This document shows positions 16,791 to 24,573 of a stretch of 41,378 nucleotides of DNA, piece by piece. The notes beneath the pieces are model-generated. The model was not told where the DNA came from, made no database searches, and worked only from the letters and a program-made list of their open reading frames with translations. Numbering within the stretch: the stretch's first letter is position 1; every line of letters begins with the position of its first letter. The translations under genes were made by a program, and so were the position numbers. The stretch lies in assembly GCA_025997955.1 (NCBI GenBank), contig BNVH01000026.1, forward strand, positions 1 to 41,378, read 5' to 3'. Source of the stretch: Synergistales bacterium (GTDB lineage Bacteria; Synergistota; Synergistia; Synergistales; Aminobacteriaceae).

Positions 16791-16798
16791 CGGTCTGA
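16617..16798 (+). pseudogene. tnpB: TnpB (IS605/IS1341 family) C-terminal remnant
   Basis: From 16670 the plus strand reads ALAVSSTVTACGE, then EAGTQHQSYLCVGLSKFE, ending at TGA 16796-16798. The ACGE...EAGTxH pattern is that of IS605/IS1341-type TnpB C-termini. A stop at 16667 separates this from VVRGSPERKIFNAKTKN in another frame (from 16617), which looks like the preceding residues, so there is a frameshift. Only about the last 60 codons remain; no RuvC motifs are left. The end of the remnant abuts grdB codons in the opposite direction. Confidence 0.55.
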
Positions 16799-16863
16799 TT
16801 GGCCTTTTCCTCTCCGCCAATGCCGGCGTAAAACTGATTGATGTAATAAACCACTCGCGTCAT
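16756..16863 (-). pseudogene. grdB: Glycine/sarcosine/betaine reductase component B selenoprotein subunit, N-terminal remnant
   Basis: After grdE, GGAGG and a 7-nt spacer lead to an ATG (16863) and MTRVVYYINQFYAGIGGEEK, the conserved N-terminus of GrdB. The match stops at about codon 22-23 (16795). From there the frame runs antisense through the TnpB-like end and stops at TAG after 35 codons. The selenocysteine-bearing catalytic part (normally ~435 residues) is gone. The reading frame and ribosome site are intact up to the break, so this is a recent-looking truncation, presumably at the element's right end. Confidence 0.8.
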
Positions 16864-16880
16864 ATCCTTACCTCCTCGCC

Positions 16881-18164
16881 TTACACCCATTCACAGCCGA
16901 CTCGGTTGAAACCTATCTCGGCCGTCGACGCGATTATCGCCTGCATTTCGACGAACATGGACCCGTCGGGACGCAGGCTCTCTTCCGCCCCGCCCGAAAG
17001 ATGCGCGATGGATTCCGGCCACCCTATGAGCTTATCCATAGCGGGGACCTCCAACATCTCGTTGACGTTGCCAGTTGACACGAAGCCCGTCATTTCAGGC
17101 GTCGCATCGGCCAAGCTCTGGCTGGCGCCGTCCGTCCCCGACGCCTCGTCCGATACGACGACGGACTTGATGCCAGCGTTCTCGAAATACCTAGCGTTTA
17201 GGCAAAGATCCGTGTCCGGGTTGCCATATCCCTCTTCCGACACTATTACGCCGTCCGCTCCCAACTGCTGCGCTATCGTGAGGTTCATCTGCGCGGCGCG
17301 CAGTTTTCCGGCAAGCACCGTGCTCTCCTGAGTCGGGATGACGCCAAGAAAATTCAGGTCCTTGCCGTGACGCGCGTAGAGCGCGCTCACTATTGGGTTA
17401 TGAACATGGTGCCACGTTGTGTTCTTGTCACATGCCGAAACGCAGTTGCCGGACACCATAGCCCCGTCTAACACCTCGTTGGGGTGTAGCAGCGTCGGCA
17501 GACTGGGACGGATGTCCGCTCCATAGACGTAGGTATCGTGCAACAGTCCCTGGGTGATGTTCATGCAGACGTAGATGACTTTGGGCAAAGTCCGCATTTT
17601 CTCGTTTTCCTCGGCCACCGAGCCCTTTTCGTAGACAACCACCTCGTCAACCTTCGCGCCAAGGCAACTCTGCGCGAGGTATACGCCGAGTTTCAACCCG
17701 GCCTCGCGCAAAATTGTCTCATACTGGTGCTTTTCGAGATCCTCGACCGGCTCGGCTACCAACACCAAGTTTTGCGTGGCGGAAAACGGCGTATACTGCG
17801 ATCCCGGGCCTGACATATCGACGAAGCCCTCCTGAAAAGCCACAATAGGGCCGCATGTAACCACGGCGGCTCCGTCGAGAGCCAGAGTTTTTCCCTCTCC
17901 GCAGCGCCCCATACCCGCCATGAACCCTGGGAAATAACCCTTCCCGTCAATTTTCACTCGCGGCTCCACGGCGTCCTTCACTGGAATGATGCGTATGCTG
18001 TCCCCGGGATGCGCCAGTTCCAAATCGACCTTGGCAAATCGCTTTTCCTCAGCGACGCATTCACAGGCCTCCTCCTTGTTCACGTAAAGCACCCCGTCCT
18101 TGACGCAGGTCACCTCCCCCCATTGCAGACCTTTGACTCTGACCTTATGCAACTCCAACTTCAT
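16881..18164 (-). CDS. grdE: Glycine/sarcosine/betaine reductase component B alpha/beta-subunit precursor
   Basis: Substrate-binding proprotein of the Stickland reductase. It self-cleaves at a Cys to give a pyruvoyl group that forms a Schiff base with the substrate amine. About 427 residues, normal for GrdE. The cleavage region GNCVSACDKNTTWHH (near residue 240) carries the processing Cys. The stretch DGVIVSEEGYGNPDTDL and a GrdE-type C-terminus are present. Start: the ATG at 18164, with AAAGGAGG 7 nt upstream; the ATG at 18182 contains that ribosome site. The partner grdB is destroyed and no grdA, grdC, grdD or trx genes are here, so it is likely non-functional unless served by another copy. 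Substrate class (glycine, sarcosine, betaine) is unresolved. Confidence 0.88.
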   Translation of the reverse strand: MKLELHKVRVKGLQWGEVTCVKDGVLYVNKEEACECVAEEKRFAKVDLELAHPGDSIRIIPVKDAVEPRVKIDGKGYFPGFMAGMGRCGEGKTLALDGAAVVTCGPIVAFQEGFVDMSGPGSQYTPFSATQNLVLVAEPVEDLEKHQYETILREAGLKLGVYLAQSCLGAKVDEVVVYEKGSVAEENEKMRTLPKVIYVCMNITQGLLHDTYVYGADIRPSLPTLLHPNEVLDGAMVSGNCVSACDKNTTWHHVHNPIVSALYARHGKDLNFLGVIPTQESTVLAGKLRAAQMNLTIAQQLGADGVIVSEEGYGNPDTDLCLNARYFENAGIKSVVVSDEASGTDGASQSLADATPEMTGFVSTGNVNEMLEVPAMDKLIGWPESIAHLSGGAEESLRPDGSMFVEMQAIIASTAEIGFNRVGCEWV

Positions 18165-18252
18165 CACTGCGCCTCCTTTCAAAATAAACGCGTTCTTCAG
18201 ATATGGAAATATACCTTACGACAAAAGGATATATCGGATGTAAAATATAGTC

Positions 18253-18270
18253 ATTATTCAACTGAATAAT
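18253..18270. promoter_or_regulatory. Palindromic candidate operator between grdE and its divergent regulator
   Basis: ATTATTCA-AC-TGAATAAT is a perfect 8-bp inverted repeat with a 2-bp centre, lying in the 176-nt divergent spacer about 90 nt from grdE and 70 nt from the regulator start. Its position suits binding by the dimeric CdaR-like protein encoded next to it; this is inference. Confidence 0.5.
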
Positions 18271-18340
18271 TATTGATGGAATCGGCGCATTGGTTTAAGG
18301 CAAAACGACAAATTAACCATTTGGGATAGGGGGTTTAAAA

Positions 18341-19537
18341 TTGCAGAAAAAAACGGCGCAAAGCATCGCGGAAAGCGCCAGTGAGATAATCGGATACGGA
18401 GTGTTGGTGACGGATGAAAACGGCATAATCATCGGTTGCGGCAACACGAAGCGCGTGGGGACGCTTCACAGTCCGTCTTTGGATGTGATGTCGCTGAAAC
18501 GGCCCATTCCCACGTCCAAAGACGAAGCCGCGTCCATGGTGGGCGTCAAATCGGGCTATACGTTTCCAATAAAGATAATGGATTCCGTCGTTGGCACCAT
18601 ATCCATCTCAGGGCCACCGGAAAAAGTGGAACGCTATGGGCTTTTAGTACAAAAACAGGCGGAAATAATGCTTAAGGAACAGTCCATTTTTGAGATGAAG
18701 CTACGAAAGGAACAGGCCGTCAAGGACTTGGCTCAGAGCATCATGATTTACGACCCGGTGGAAGAAAACGAGGCTAACTTGTTATTGCACGGCAAAGAAT
18801 TGGGCTTTGAGCTCGAACGCTGCCGTATCGCGGCCATCTTGGAGGTCGATTCCTTCTCGAATGAGCAGGGAGAAACTCAGTCAACGACCCTAAAGCGCGT
18901 CATGAATTTTTTCTCAAACCCGGCCCATCTCATCTCCCCTCTGAGCAACTTTCAATTCGTGTTTTTTCTGGCGTTGCGGTGCAGTCAAAGAAACGGCGAA
19001 ATGGAAGCGGTGGCGGCGGCGCTCTGCCGTTCGCTCCGCGAGCTTTTGGAAAAGGAGGGTACGAATGTCTCAGTCGGCATTGGATTGCAGGCAAAAAATC
19101 TGCTCGAACTGTCCGCTTCGGCTCATTCGGCCAAGGAGGCGCTGCGAATCGGAAAGGTCATTTCCGGTCCTGGTATACACCCCGCCAGGTTTTGGGGGAT
19201 GGAAAGGCTTATGGCTTCGATATCGCGGCGCCGCAGAGCGCAGCACGTCAAAACAACTCTGAGCGGCTTAGAGAAAGCCGACTCGAAGGGAGACTTGCGG
19301 AAAACATTTTTAGAGTGGTGCAAATCTCCTTTTGCCCCTCAGGATGTGGCGGAAAGACTTTCCATCCATCGCAACACTCTTCAATATCGCTTAAAAAAAA
19401 TAAAGGAAGTTCTGGGCTTGGACCCATGGTGCTTTCATGACAGTTTCGCCTTATGGACCGCCGTGACGCTGGAGGAATTCGAGCGGAACGAGACATTTCT
19501 TCACGACCGAGTAGCGCGTGGCTGTGAATTGAATTAG
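18341..19537 (+). CDS. CdaR/PucR-family transcriptional regulator
   Basis: 398 residues. The N-terminal ~130 residues match the sugar-diacid-recognition-type sensor (LVTDENGIIIGCGNTKRVG, FPIKIMDSVVGTISISGPP). A GGDEF-like middle domain (about 155-300) follows, then the C-terminal PucR-type helix-turn-helix: VAERLSIHRNTLQYRLKKI at about 345-365. TTG start with TAGGGGG upstream. It is divergent from grdE and 82 nt upstream of the hydrogenase operon in the same direction, so it could control either. The effector is unknown; family members sense small organic acids or amino-acid derivatives. Confidence 0.85.
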   Translation: MQKKTAQSIAESASEIIGYGVLVTDENGIIIGCGNTKRVGTLHSPSLDVMSLKRPIPTSKDEAASMVGVKSGYTFPIKIMDSVVGTISISGPPEKVERYGLLVQKQAEIMLKEQSIFEMKLRKEQAVKDLAQSIMIYDPVEENEANLLLHGKELGFELERCRIAAILEVDSFSNEQGETQSTTLKRVMNFFSNPAHLISPLSNFQFVFFLALRCSQRNGEMEAVAAALCRSLRELLEKEGTNVSVGIGLQAKNLLELSASAHSAKEALRIGKVISGPGIHPARFWGMERLMASISRRRRAQHVKTTLSGLEKADSKGDLRKTFLEWCKSPFAPQDVAERLSIHRNTLQYRLKKIKEVLGLDPWCFHDSFALWTAVTLEEFERNETFLHDRVARGCELN

Positions 19538-19551
19538 GGATTGAATTAGGG
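19528..19551 (+). repeat. 12-nt tandem duplication at the regulator stop codon
   Basis: ATTGAATTAGGG occurs twice in direct succession and includes the TAG stop, so the stop context is duplicated downstream in the same frame. Confidence 0.85.
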
Positions 19552-19619
19552 ATTTACAAAAAACAGTCTTAGCGGTAGTATGAAATCTGCTTGTATTAAC
19601 CAGACAGGAGGGAAAAAAC

Positions 19620-20105
19620 ATGTTTGTGTTTGTAGTTTCGTTTGTTATGTACTTGCTCCTCTCCTGGTCGGGCAGCATGAGCATACAGGAGGTGACGATC
19701 GCGTTTGTTTTGGCGGTCGTTATTTCTTTGGTCAGCTCTAACTCGCCCGGCTCCGGCGGCTTCTGGAATACGAAGGGGCTCAGTCTACGTAGGTGGTGGG
19801 ATTTTCTGCGTTATCTTTTCGGCCCCTTTGCGGTGGGGTTGGCTCAGGCCAACTGGGATGTGGCAAAACGCGTAATAACCGGTGACATCAACCCCGGCAT
19901 AGTGAAGTTCGACCCGCGTCTCAAGACGAAACACGGACGCATGATGCTCGCAAACTCCATTACTCTGACGCCAGGCACTCTTACGGTCGACGTCGATGAC
20001 GATGGGGTTTTTTACGTTCACGCCCTTACCCTCACGTCTCTTACCCCAAAAGAGGAGGATATATGCGGAGTGTTTGGGCAGTGGGCCAGGAGGATTATGG
20101 GATGA
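19620..20105 (+). CDS. mbhA: Membrane-bound hydrogenase subunit A (MrpE-like)
   Basis: 161 residues. Two or three N-terminal transmembrane helices (MFVFVVSFVMYLLLSW, VTIAFVLAVVISLVSS) are followed by the MrpE soluble domain with MLANSITLTPGTLTVDVDDD, the family signature. It belongs to the cation/H+ antiporter module. First gene of the 14-gene cluster, with AGGAGGG 7 nt before ATG. Overlaps mbhB by 4 nt. Homology to antiporter MnhE alone would not tell Mrp from Mbh; the downstream hydrogenase genes do. Confidence 0.88.
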   Translation: MFVFVVSFVMYLLLSWSGSMSIQEVTIAFVLAVVISLVSSNSPGSGGFWNTKGLSLRRWWDFLRYLFGPFAVGLAQANWDVAKRVITGDINPGIVKFDPRLKTKHGRMMLANSITLTPGTLTVDVDDDGVFYVHALTLTSLTPKEEDICGVFGQWARRIMG

Positions 20106-20368
20106 ACCTCAGTCAATGTTTTTTTATGGGCACAGCGTTCATAATGGGCGTTTTGATGGTCGTTCTCATGCCGCGTCTTCTCAGCGGTCCGTCGACGGCT
20201 GACCGATTGGTGGTTCTTGACACCATCAACACCTTTGTGTCAGGGATAATGTTACTGCTCGGCGCGGCATACGACTCGGTCGTCATGGTTGACGTGGCTA
20301 TCGTTTATATGACGCTGTCTTTCGTGAGCGGACTCTACTTCGCCCGACACTTGGAAGGGGGAATGTAA
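20102..20368 (+). CDS. mbhB: Membrane-bound hydrogenase subunit B (MrpF-like)
   Basis: 88 residues, three transmembrane helices, with the MrpF-type GPSTADRLVVLDTINT after the first and a VDVAIVYMTLSFVS helix. The ATG at 20102 overlaps the mbhA stop (ATGA) and has GGAGG 7 nt upstream; an earlier ATG at 20063 in this frame lies within mbhA and has no support. Confidence 0.87.
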   Translation: MNLSQCFFMGTAFIMGVLMVVLMPRLLSGPSTADRLVVLDTINTFVSGIMLLLGAAYDSVVMVDVAIVYMTLSFVSGLYFARHLEGGM

Positions 20369-20370
20369 GG

Positions 20371-20748
20371 GTGTTTCTCGGTATCTTTGTAGGGCTTTTC
20401 CTTCTCGTCAGCCTATTTTTTAACACGCTCGGCATAGTGTCTCTCTACCGTTTCCCCGACGTGTACACGCGTATGCACGGGGCGACTAAGTGCTCGACGT
20501 TCGGCACTCTTTTCACCGTTTTCGCGCTTTTGTTCTACTCGTTCGTCCGCTTCATGATGGAGGGAGAGAGCCGCTTTTTGGTGCTGATGATACACGTATT
20601 CATAGGCGGCGTCGTTCTTCTCATATCGAACCCGACTGGCGCTCACGCGCTTGCGCGCGCGGCTTACCGCTCTGGTACTGTGCCAGAGCCCGCTGTAGTG
20701 GACGCGCTTGAGAATACCAAAAAAAGCAAAGGAGGGGTTGCGGCATGA
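20371..20748 (+). CDS. mbhC: Membrane-bound hydrogenase subunit C (MrpG-like)
   Basis: 125 residues, three transmembrane helices, with the MrpG signature YRFPDVYTRMHGATKCSTFG at about 27-46. GTG start at 20371, 2 nt after mbhB. The C-terminal 25 residues are soluble. Part of the antiporter module. Overlaps mbhD by 4 nt. Confidence 0.88.
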   Translation: MFLGIFVGLFLLVSLFFNTLGIVSLYRFPDVYTRMHGATKCSTFGTLFTVFALLFYSFVRFMMEGESRFLVLMIHVFIGGVVLLISNPTGAHALARAAYRSGTVPEPAVVDALENTKKSKGGVAA

Positions 20749-21002
20749 ATCCCGGTTTGCACACTCCGGTTTTGATTTTGTTGTTGGCCTCTGGCTTCTT
20801 GGCTCTGTGGTTCCGCAATCTGCTCCACTCCGTCATCTCTCTTGGCGTGTTCAGCCTCGTCTTGGCCCTTGAGTTTTACATATTGAGAGCGCCCGACGTG
20901 GCCATAGCCGAGGCGAGTATAGGAGCGGGGCTCTCCACGACAATCTTTATCATCACGCTTCGCGCCTGCAAGGGGCGGCCGAAGGGAGGAGACCCCAAAT
21001 GA
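20745..21002 (+). CDS. mbhD: Membrane-bound hydrogenase subunit D (DUF4040 / MrpA C-terminal-like)
   Basis: 85 residues, about three helices, with LEFYILRAPDVAIAEASIGAG, the motif of the DUF4040 domain that in MrpA is fused to the large antiporter subunit (only part quoted matters: APDVAIAEA). As in archaeal Mbh it is a separate small gene. Overlaps both neighbours by 4 nt. Confidence 0.85.
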   Translation: MNPGLHTPVLILLLASGFLALWFRNLLHSVISLGVFSLVLALEFYILRAPDVAIAEASIGAGLSTTIFIITLRACKGRPKGGDPK

Positions 21003-21271
21003 AAAGAGTTATATTCTTGGGCGCGGCCATCGTTTTGGCCGGCTTGCTCTGTGGCATGTTCGAGGCCATACATCCGTTCGGAGTCCCCCGCAACACGGCT
21101 ATGGACGACTATTTCTTGGTTCACGCCTTGTCCGATAGGTCGGCTCAGAACGTCGTCACCTCCATGGTCTTCGACTGGCGCGGCTTCGACACTCTGGGAG
21201 AGGCCGGGGTTCTCTTTACGGCGCTGTGCTCTATAGGGGCGCTCTTCAGAGACGGCTCCAAAAAGGAGTGA
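20999..21271 (+). CDS. mbhE: Membrane-bound hydrogenase subunit E
   Basis: 90 residues with one N-terminal and one C-terminal hydrophobic segment and the conserved middle FDWRGFDTLGEAGVLFTA, which corresponds to the extreme C-terminus of MrpA / start of MrpB. Assigned by this motif and by its position between mbhD and mbhF. Confidence 0.82.
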   Translation: MKRVIFLGAAIVLAGLLCGMFEAIHPFGVPRNTAMDDYFLVHALSDRSAQNVVTSMVFDWRGFDTLGEAGVLFTALCSIGALFRDGSKKE

Positions 21272-21278
21272 AAATGAT

Positions 21279-21767
21279 ATGAAACCATTATCGGTTGTCG
21301 TAACATCTATATGCGATATTTTCGCGTGGTTTATAGTCGTCTTCGGCGTGTACGTCATAAACAACGGGCACAGCACCCCGGGAGGCGGGTTTCAGGGCGG
21401 AGCCATAACGGCGACGTTTTTGAGCTTCGTGCTTGTGGCCTACGGCGGAAGTCATTTCAAACAATGGGTGAGAGAGGGCGTTTACGGGCTTCTTGAGTTT
21501 GTGGGGTTGGTGGCGTTCTTTATATTCGGTTGCCTCGGCTTTCCCAATTCGTTCTTCTACAACTCGCTGGCCATAGCCTACGGCGCTACGCCGCTCTCCG
21601 AGTGGATTCCCTATTGTGGGACAATATCCCTGATGAACGTCGCTGTAGGCTTCGAGGTCGTAGGCGCTTTGTCTATTGTCGTCATCACCATGTACGAGAG
21701 CATTCATATGGTGAGCACCGGAGAAGGAATGGGAGGTGAGCGAGGCCATGACCGATTCAATCGTTAG
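21279..21767 (+). CDS. mbhF: Membrane-bound hydrogenase subunit F (MrpB-like)
   Basis: 162 residues, four transmembrane helices, with the MrpB motif GHSTPGGGFQGGAITA at about 30-45. GGAGTG precedes the ATG. The last 20 nt overlap mbhG. Typical MrpB length is ~140; the extra residues are at the C-terminus. Confidence 0.87.
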   Translation: MKPLSVVVTSICDIFAWFIVVFGVYVINNGHSTPGGGFQGGAITATFLSFVLVAYGGSHFKQWVREGVYGLLEFVGLVAFFIFGCLGFPNSFFYNSLAIAYGATPLSEWIPYCGTISLMNVAVGFEVVGALSIVVITMYESIHMVSTGEGMGGERGHDRFNR

Positions 21768-22125
21768 CGCGTTGGATACGCTTGGCAACTCCGCTTACGT
21801 TGTTGTAGCTCTTTTGATTCTTATGGCTCTTTACACGATGCTGACTCAGAAAAATTTGATTAAAATCTGCGTTTCAATAGCCATTTTGGGCTCGTCCGTG
21901 AACATGTTTTTGGTGCTCTTGGGCTATAGGGATGGGGGAGAGATTCCTATTTATTTCCTGCAAGGGGAGAACCAGGCCATGGTTCTTCCGACGCCTCAGT
22001 GCCTGACTCTCACCGCCATAGTCATAGCGTTGGCCACGACGGCCCTTATGCTTTCACTCATTATCTTGCTGCATAAGCACTACGGCACGCTCGACATAGA
22101 CGAGATAAGGAGGCTTAGGGGATGA
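21748..22125 (+). CDS. mbhG: Membrane-bound hydrogenase subunit G (MrpC/NuoK-like)
   Basis: 125 residues, three transmembrane helices in the NuoK/MrpC fold (YVVVALLILMALYTML; NLIKICVSIAILGSSVNMFL; PQCLTLTAIVIALATTALML). ATG at 21748 preferred, GGAGG 11 nt upstream; an in-frame GTG at 21736 overlaps that ribosome site. Overlaps mbhH by 4 nt. Confidence 0.86.
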   Translation: MTDSIVSALDTLGNSAYVVVALLILMALYTMLTQKNLIKICVSIAILGSSVNMFLVLLGYRDGGEIPIYFLQGENQAMVLPTPQCLTLTAIVIALATTALMLSLIILLHKHYGTLDIDEIRRLRG

Positions 22126-23684
22126 ACATTCGAGACCATCTTCCGGCGTTTTTGGTCATGCTCCCTCTTTTGGGGGCGTTCCTCACCCCGGCCGTCGGTT
22201 CGCTTGGCAAGGTCATAAGAAACGGCTTCTATATCCTGTTTTCCTTTTTGACTCTTTTGACGTCGCTCTCTATCGGTTGCGCCGTTTTTTGGGGCAACCC
22301 TATGGTGTACGTCATGGGAGGGGACAGCTTCGCTCTGACGCTCCCCTCCGGCATGAGCTACCCGGTGCGCATTCTCTTCGAGATAGACGCTTTCGGCGCG
22401 CTCTTCGCCATCTGTATAGCCATAGCGTCTTTTGCCGGCGCCCTTTTTTCTATCGCCTATATGGACAAGTTTTCCGGCTGGAAGAAGTATCTGGCGCTCT
22501 ACTTCATGCTGACGGCCGGCGCCCTCGGTATGTGCGCGACGGGCGACCTTTTCAACTTCTTCGTCTTCGTCGAGATTTCGTCCATAGCCTCGTTCGGCCT
22601 TGTGGCCTTTTGGCGTGACAAGCCCGAGGCCATAGAGGCCAGCTTTAAGTATATGCTTGTCTCCCAGATAGCGGCCATGCTGCTTCTTATCGGCATAGGG
22701 TCTCTTTACGGCAAATATAACTCGGTCACGATGGCGGCGCTTTCCTCCATGATGCGCGACGGGTATTTAGAGCGTGTGGTGATAGCGCTCATATTCTGCG
22801 TCTTGGCGTTCAAGTGCGGCGCTTTTCCTATGCACACATGGATGCCCGACGCTTACGCGGAGGCCCCGACGGGCGTTACATGTCTCCTTGTCACAGTTAG
22901 CCAGGCTTCGTTCTACGGGCTTATCCGCGTCTGTTATTCCATATTCCCGCGCATTGCCACGGGCGGAGTCGTGGGGTGGGTATTGATAGTCATAGGCTGC
23001 ATGTCGATGTTCTTTGGCGTCATGATGGCCGTCGTTCAGCACGAGATCAAGCGCCTCATGGGGTACCATTCTATATCGCAAGTAGGCTATATGCTCCTCG
23101 CGCTTGGCGTCGGACTTGTGGCGCTCGGCGACCAAAAAGATATGATAGATTACGGCTACACGGCTATGAAGGGCGGACTCTTCCACGCCGCCAACTACTC
23201 TATCTATAAGGCGTTACTGTTCCTCTGCGCCGGGTCTCTCTATTACGCCACGGGCACGAGGAACCTCGACAAAATGGGCGGTCTCGCCCGCAATATGCCC
23301 TGGACGACCGGTATGTTTGTCATAGCCGCCGCCGCCATTTCAGGCCTCCCGCCGTTCAACGGCTTTGTGTCAAAATGGATGATTTACGAATCAAGCTTTG
23401 CCATTCACCCCATCCTACCGGCTATCGCTATGGTGACGTCCGTGCTGACGCTGGCGTCTTTTGCTAAGGTGTTCCAGGCCGCGTTCTTGGGGCCGGCCAA
23501 GGCCGACTTCGTGGCGGTGCGCGAGGCGCCGGGTTTTATGCTTGCCGGCATGGCGGTTCTCACAGTTGCGACGCTCTTGCTTACGCTTTTCCCGAGCTGG
23601 TTTACCTCTAATATATTTGAGAAAGCGGCTGTCGCGTTGGCCGACAACGCGGCTTATGTCCGCGCCGTGATGGGGGGTATATAG
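22122..23684 (+). CDS. mbhH: Membrane-bound hydrogenase subunit H (MrpD/NuoN-like antiporter)
   Basis: 520 residues and about 14 transmembrane helices: the large antiporter-type subunit thought to move ions in Mbh. Functional residues visible: the conserved Glu in FNFFVFVEISSIAS (TM5), the Lys in LAFKCGAFPMHTWMPDAYAE (TM7), and His/Lys around QHEIKRLMGYHSISQVGYM (TM8 region). A Lys in the later KMGGLARNMPW segment is also typical. Overlaps mbhG; 2 nt before mbhI. Confidence 0.92.
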   Translation: MNIRDHLPAFLVMLPLLGAFLTPAVGSLGKVIRNGFYILFSFLTLLTSLSIGCAVFWGNPMVYVMGGDSFALTLPSGMSYPVRILFEIDAFGALFAICIAIASFAGALFSIAYMDKFSGWKKYLALYFMLTAGALGMCATGDLFNFFVFVEISSIASFGLVAFWRDKPEAIEASFKYMLVSQIAAMLLLIGIGSLYGKYNSVTMAALSSMMRDGYLERVVIALIFCVLAFKCGAFPMHTWMPDAYAEAPTGVTCLLVTVSQASFYGLIRVCYSIFPRIATGGVVGWVLIVIGCMSMFFGVMMAVVQHEIKRLMGYHSISQVGYMLLALGVGLVALGDQKDMIDYGYTAMKGGLFHAANYSIYKALLFLCAGSLYYATGTRNLDKMGGLARNMPWTTGMFVIAAAAISGLPPFNGFVSKWMIYESSFAIHPILPAIAMVTSVLTLASFAKVFQAAFLGPAKADFVAVREAPGFMLAGMAVLTVATLLLTLFPSWFTSNIFEKAAVALADNAAYVRAVMGGI

Positions 23685-23686
23685 AG

Positions 23687-24034
23687 ATGTGGTCTCAACT
23701 CAACTCCGGGGCAGGATACTGGAATGTCTTTATATGGATTATCTTTTTTGCCGGCATTTCGTGTTTTGTGGTATGGATTCGCTCGTTCGGGCGCATGGAC
23801 TACAAGCGCAACACCGATCAGGACGAGATTTACTGGGAGGGCAACGAGGTTCCCGATGACGGAGCCAGTATATCCGTCCCGGCTTCCTCCTCTTATTGGG
23901 GTTTCCGCGTCGCTATGGAACCGCTGTACCGGCTTCTCGATAAGTTTCACAGCGGTTCGGGCTCCGACTATGCCGGATATTTTGTGGTAACAGTGGCCTT
24001 GGTTGGCCTTCTGATTCTTATAGGAGGCAAATGA
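23687..24034 (+). CDS. mbhI: Membrane-bound hydrogenase subunit I
   Basis: 115 residues with a transmembrane helix at each end (FIWIIFFAGISCFVVWI and GYFVVTVALVGLLILI) joined by a polar loop. Sequence is weakly conserved in the family; assigned by topology, size and its position between mbhH and mbhJ, as in Thermococcales operons. It links the antiporter and hydrogenase modules. Confidence 0.8.
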   Translation: MWSQLNSGAGYWNVFIWIIFFAGISCFVVWIRSFGRMDYKRNTDQDEIYWEGNEVPDDGASISVPASSSYWGFRVAMEPLYRLLDKFHSGSGSDYAGYFVVTVALVGLLILIGGK

Positions 24035-24573
24035 TGAAATTTTGCGATAAATTGTGCAATAAATTTGGCGATAAATTTTGCGATAAAATCGGCGAGATGC
24101 TGAAGATGAACAGCATGCTGAAGATACTGCCCAAGTCTTTGTGGGTGACGACTTGCAACTCCGGCTCTTGCAACGGGTGCGATATTGAAATAGTGGCCAC
24201 GCTAAGCCCGAGATATGACATAGAGCGCTTCGGCATGAAGCTCGTGGGCACGCCACGCCACGCCGACGTTCTCATAGTGACGGGCCCAGTCACGCGCTTT
24301 ATGCATGACAAGCTCCTCAGAGTCTACAATCAAATGCCCGACCCAAAGGTCGTGGTTGTGGTAGGGAACTGCGGATCTTCGGGAGACGTTTTCTATAAGT
24401 CCTACAACTTGGTGGGGCCTGTCGATAACGTCATATCCGTCGATGTCTATGTACCGGGCTGTCCTCCGCGCCCCGAGGCCATAATAGAGGGTGTGGCGAA
24501 GGCGGTCTTGAAGCTGGAAGCCATCGAAAAGTCAAGCCGCGCGCCTGAAGCGCAAAGAGAGGAGGCCGTATGA
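24031..24573 (+). CDS. mbhJ: Membrane-bound [NiFe] hydrogenase small subunit (NuoB-like)
   Basis: 180 residues. Holds the [4Fe-4S] cluster next to the active site: Cys in NSGSCNGCDIE, GNCGSSGD and YVPGCPPRPEA give the ligand set. PRHADVLIVTGPVT is the NuoB/MbhJ core. GGAGG is a few nt before ATGATG (24031/24034). The first ~20 residues are an unusual 12-nt repeat giving FCDK, LCNK, FGDK, FCDK, adding three cysteines. Without them the start would be the ATG at 24097, which lacks a good ribosome site, so I keep the longer form. Confidence 0.92.
   Translation: MMKFCDKLCNKFGDKFCDKIGEMLKMNSMLKILPKSLWVTTCNSGSCNGCDIEIVATLSPRYDIERFGMKLVGTPRHADVLIVTGPVTRFMHDKLLRVYNQMPDPKVVVVVGNCGSSGDVFYKSYNLVGPVDNVISVDVYVPGCPPRPEAIIEGVAKAVLKLEAIEKSSRAPEAQREEAV
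24040..24087 (+). repeat. 12-nt degenerate tandem repeat in the mbhJ 5' codons
   Basis: Four successive units of TTTTGCGATAAA with one to three mismatches each, in frame with mbhJ. First and fourth units are identical. Confidence 0.85.

Noticed and set aside
19620..23684. A free-standing Mrp Na+/H+ antiporter operon
   Set aside because: Genes continue without a gap into hydrogenase subunits with intact Ni ligands, and MrpA is split into small D/E genes as in Mbh.
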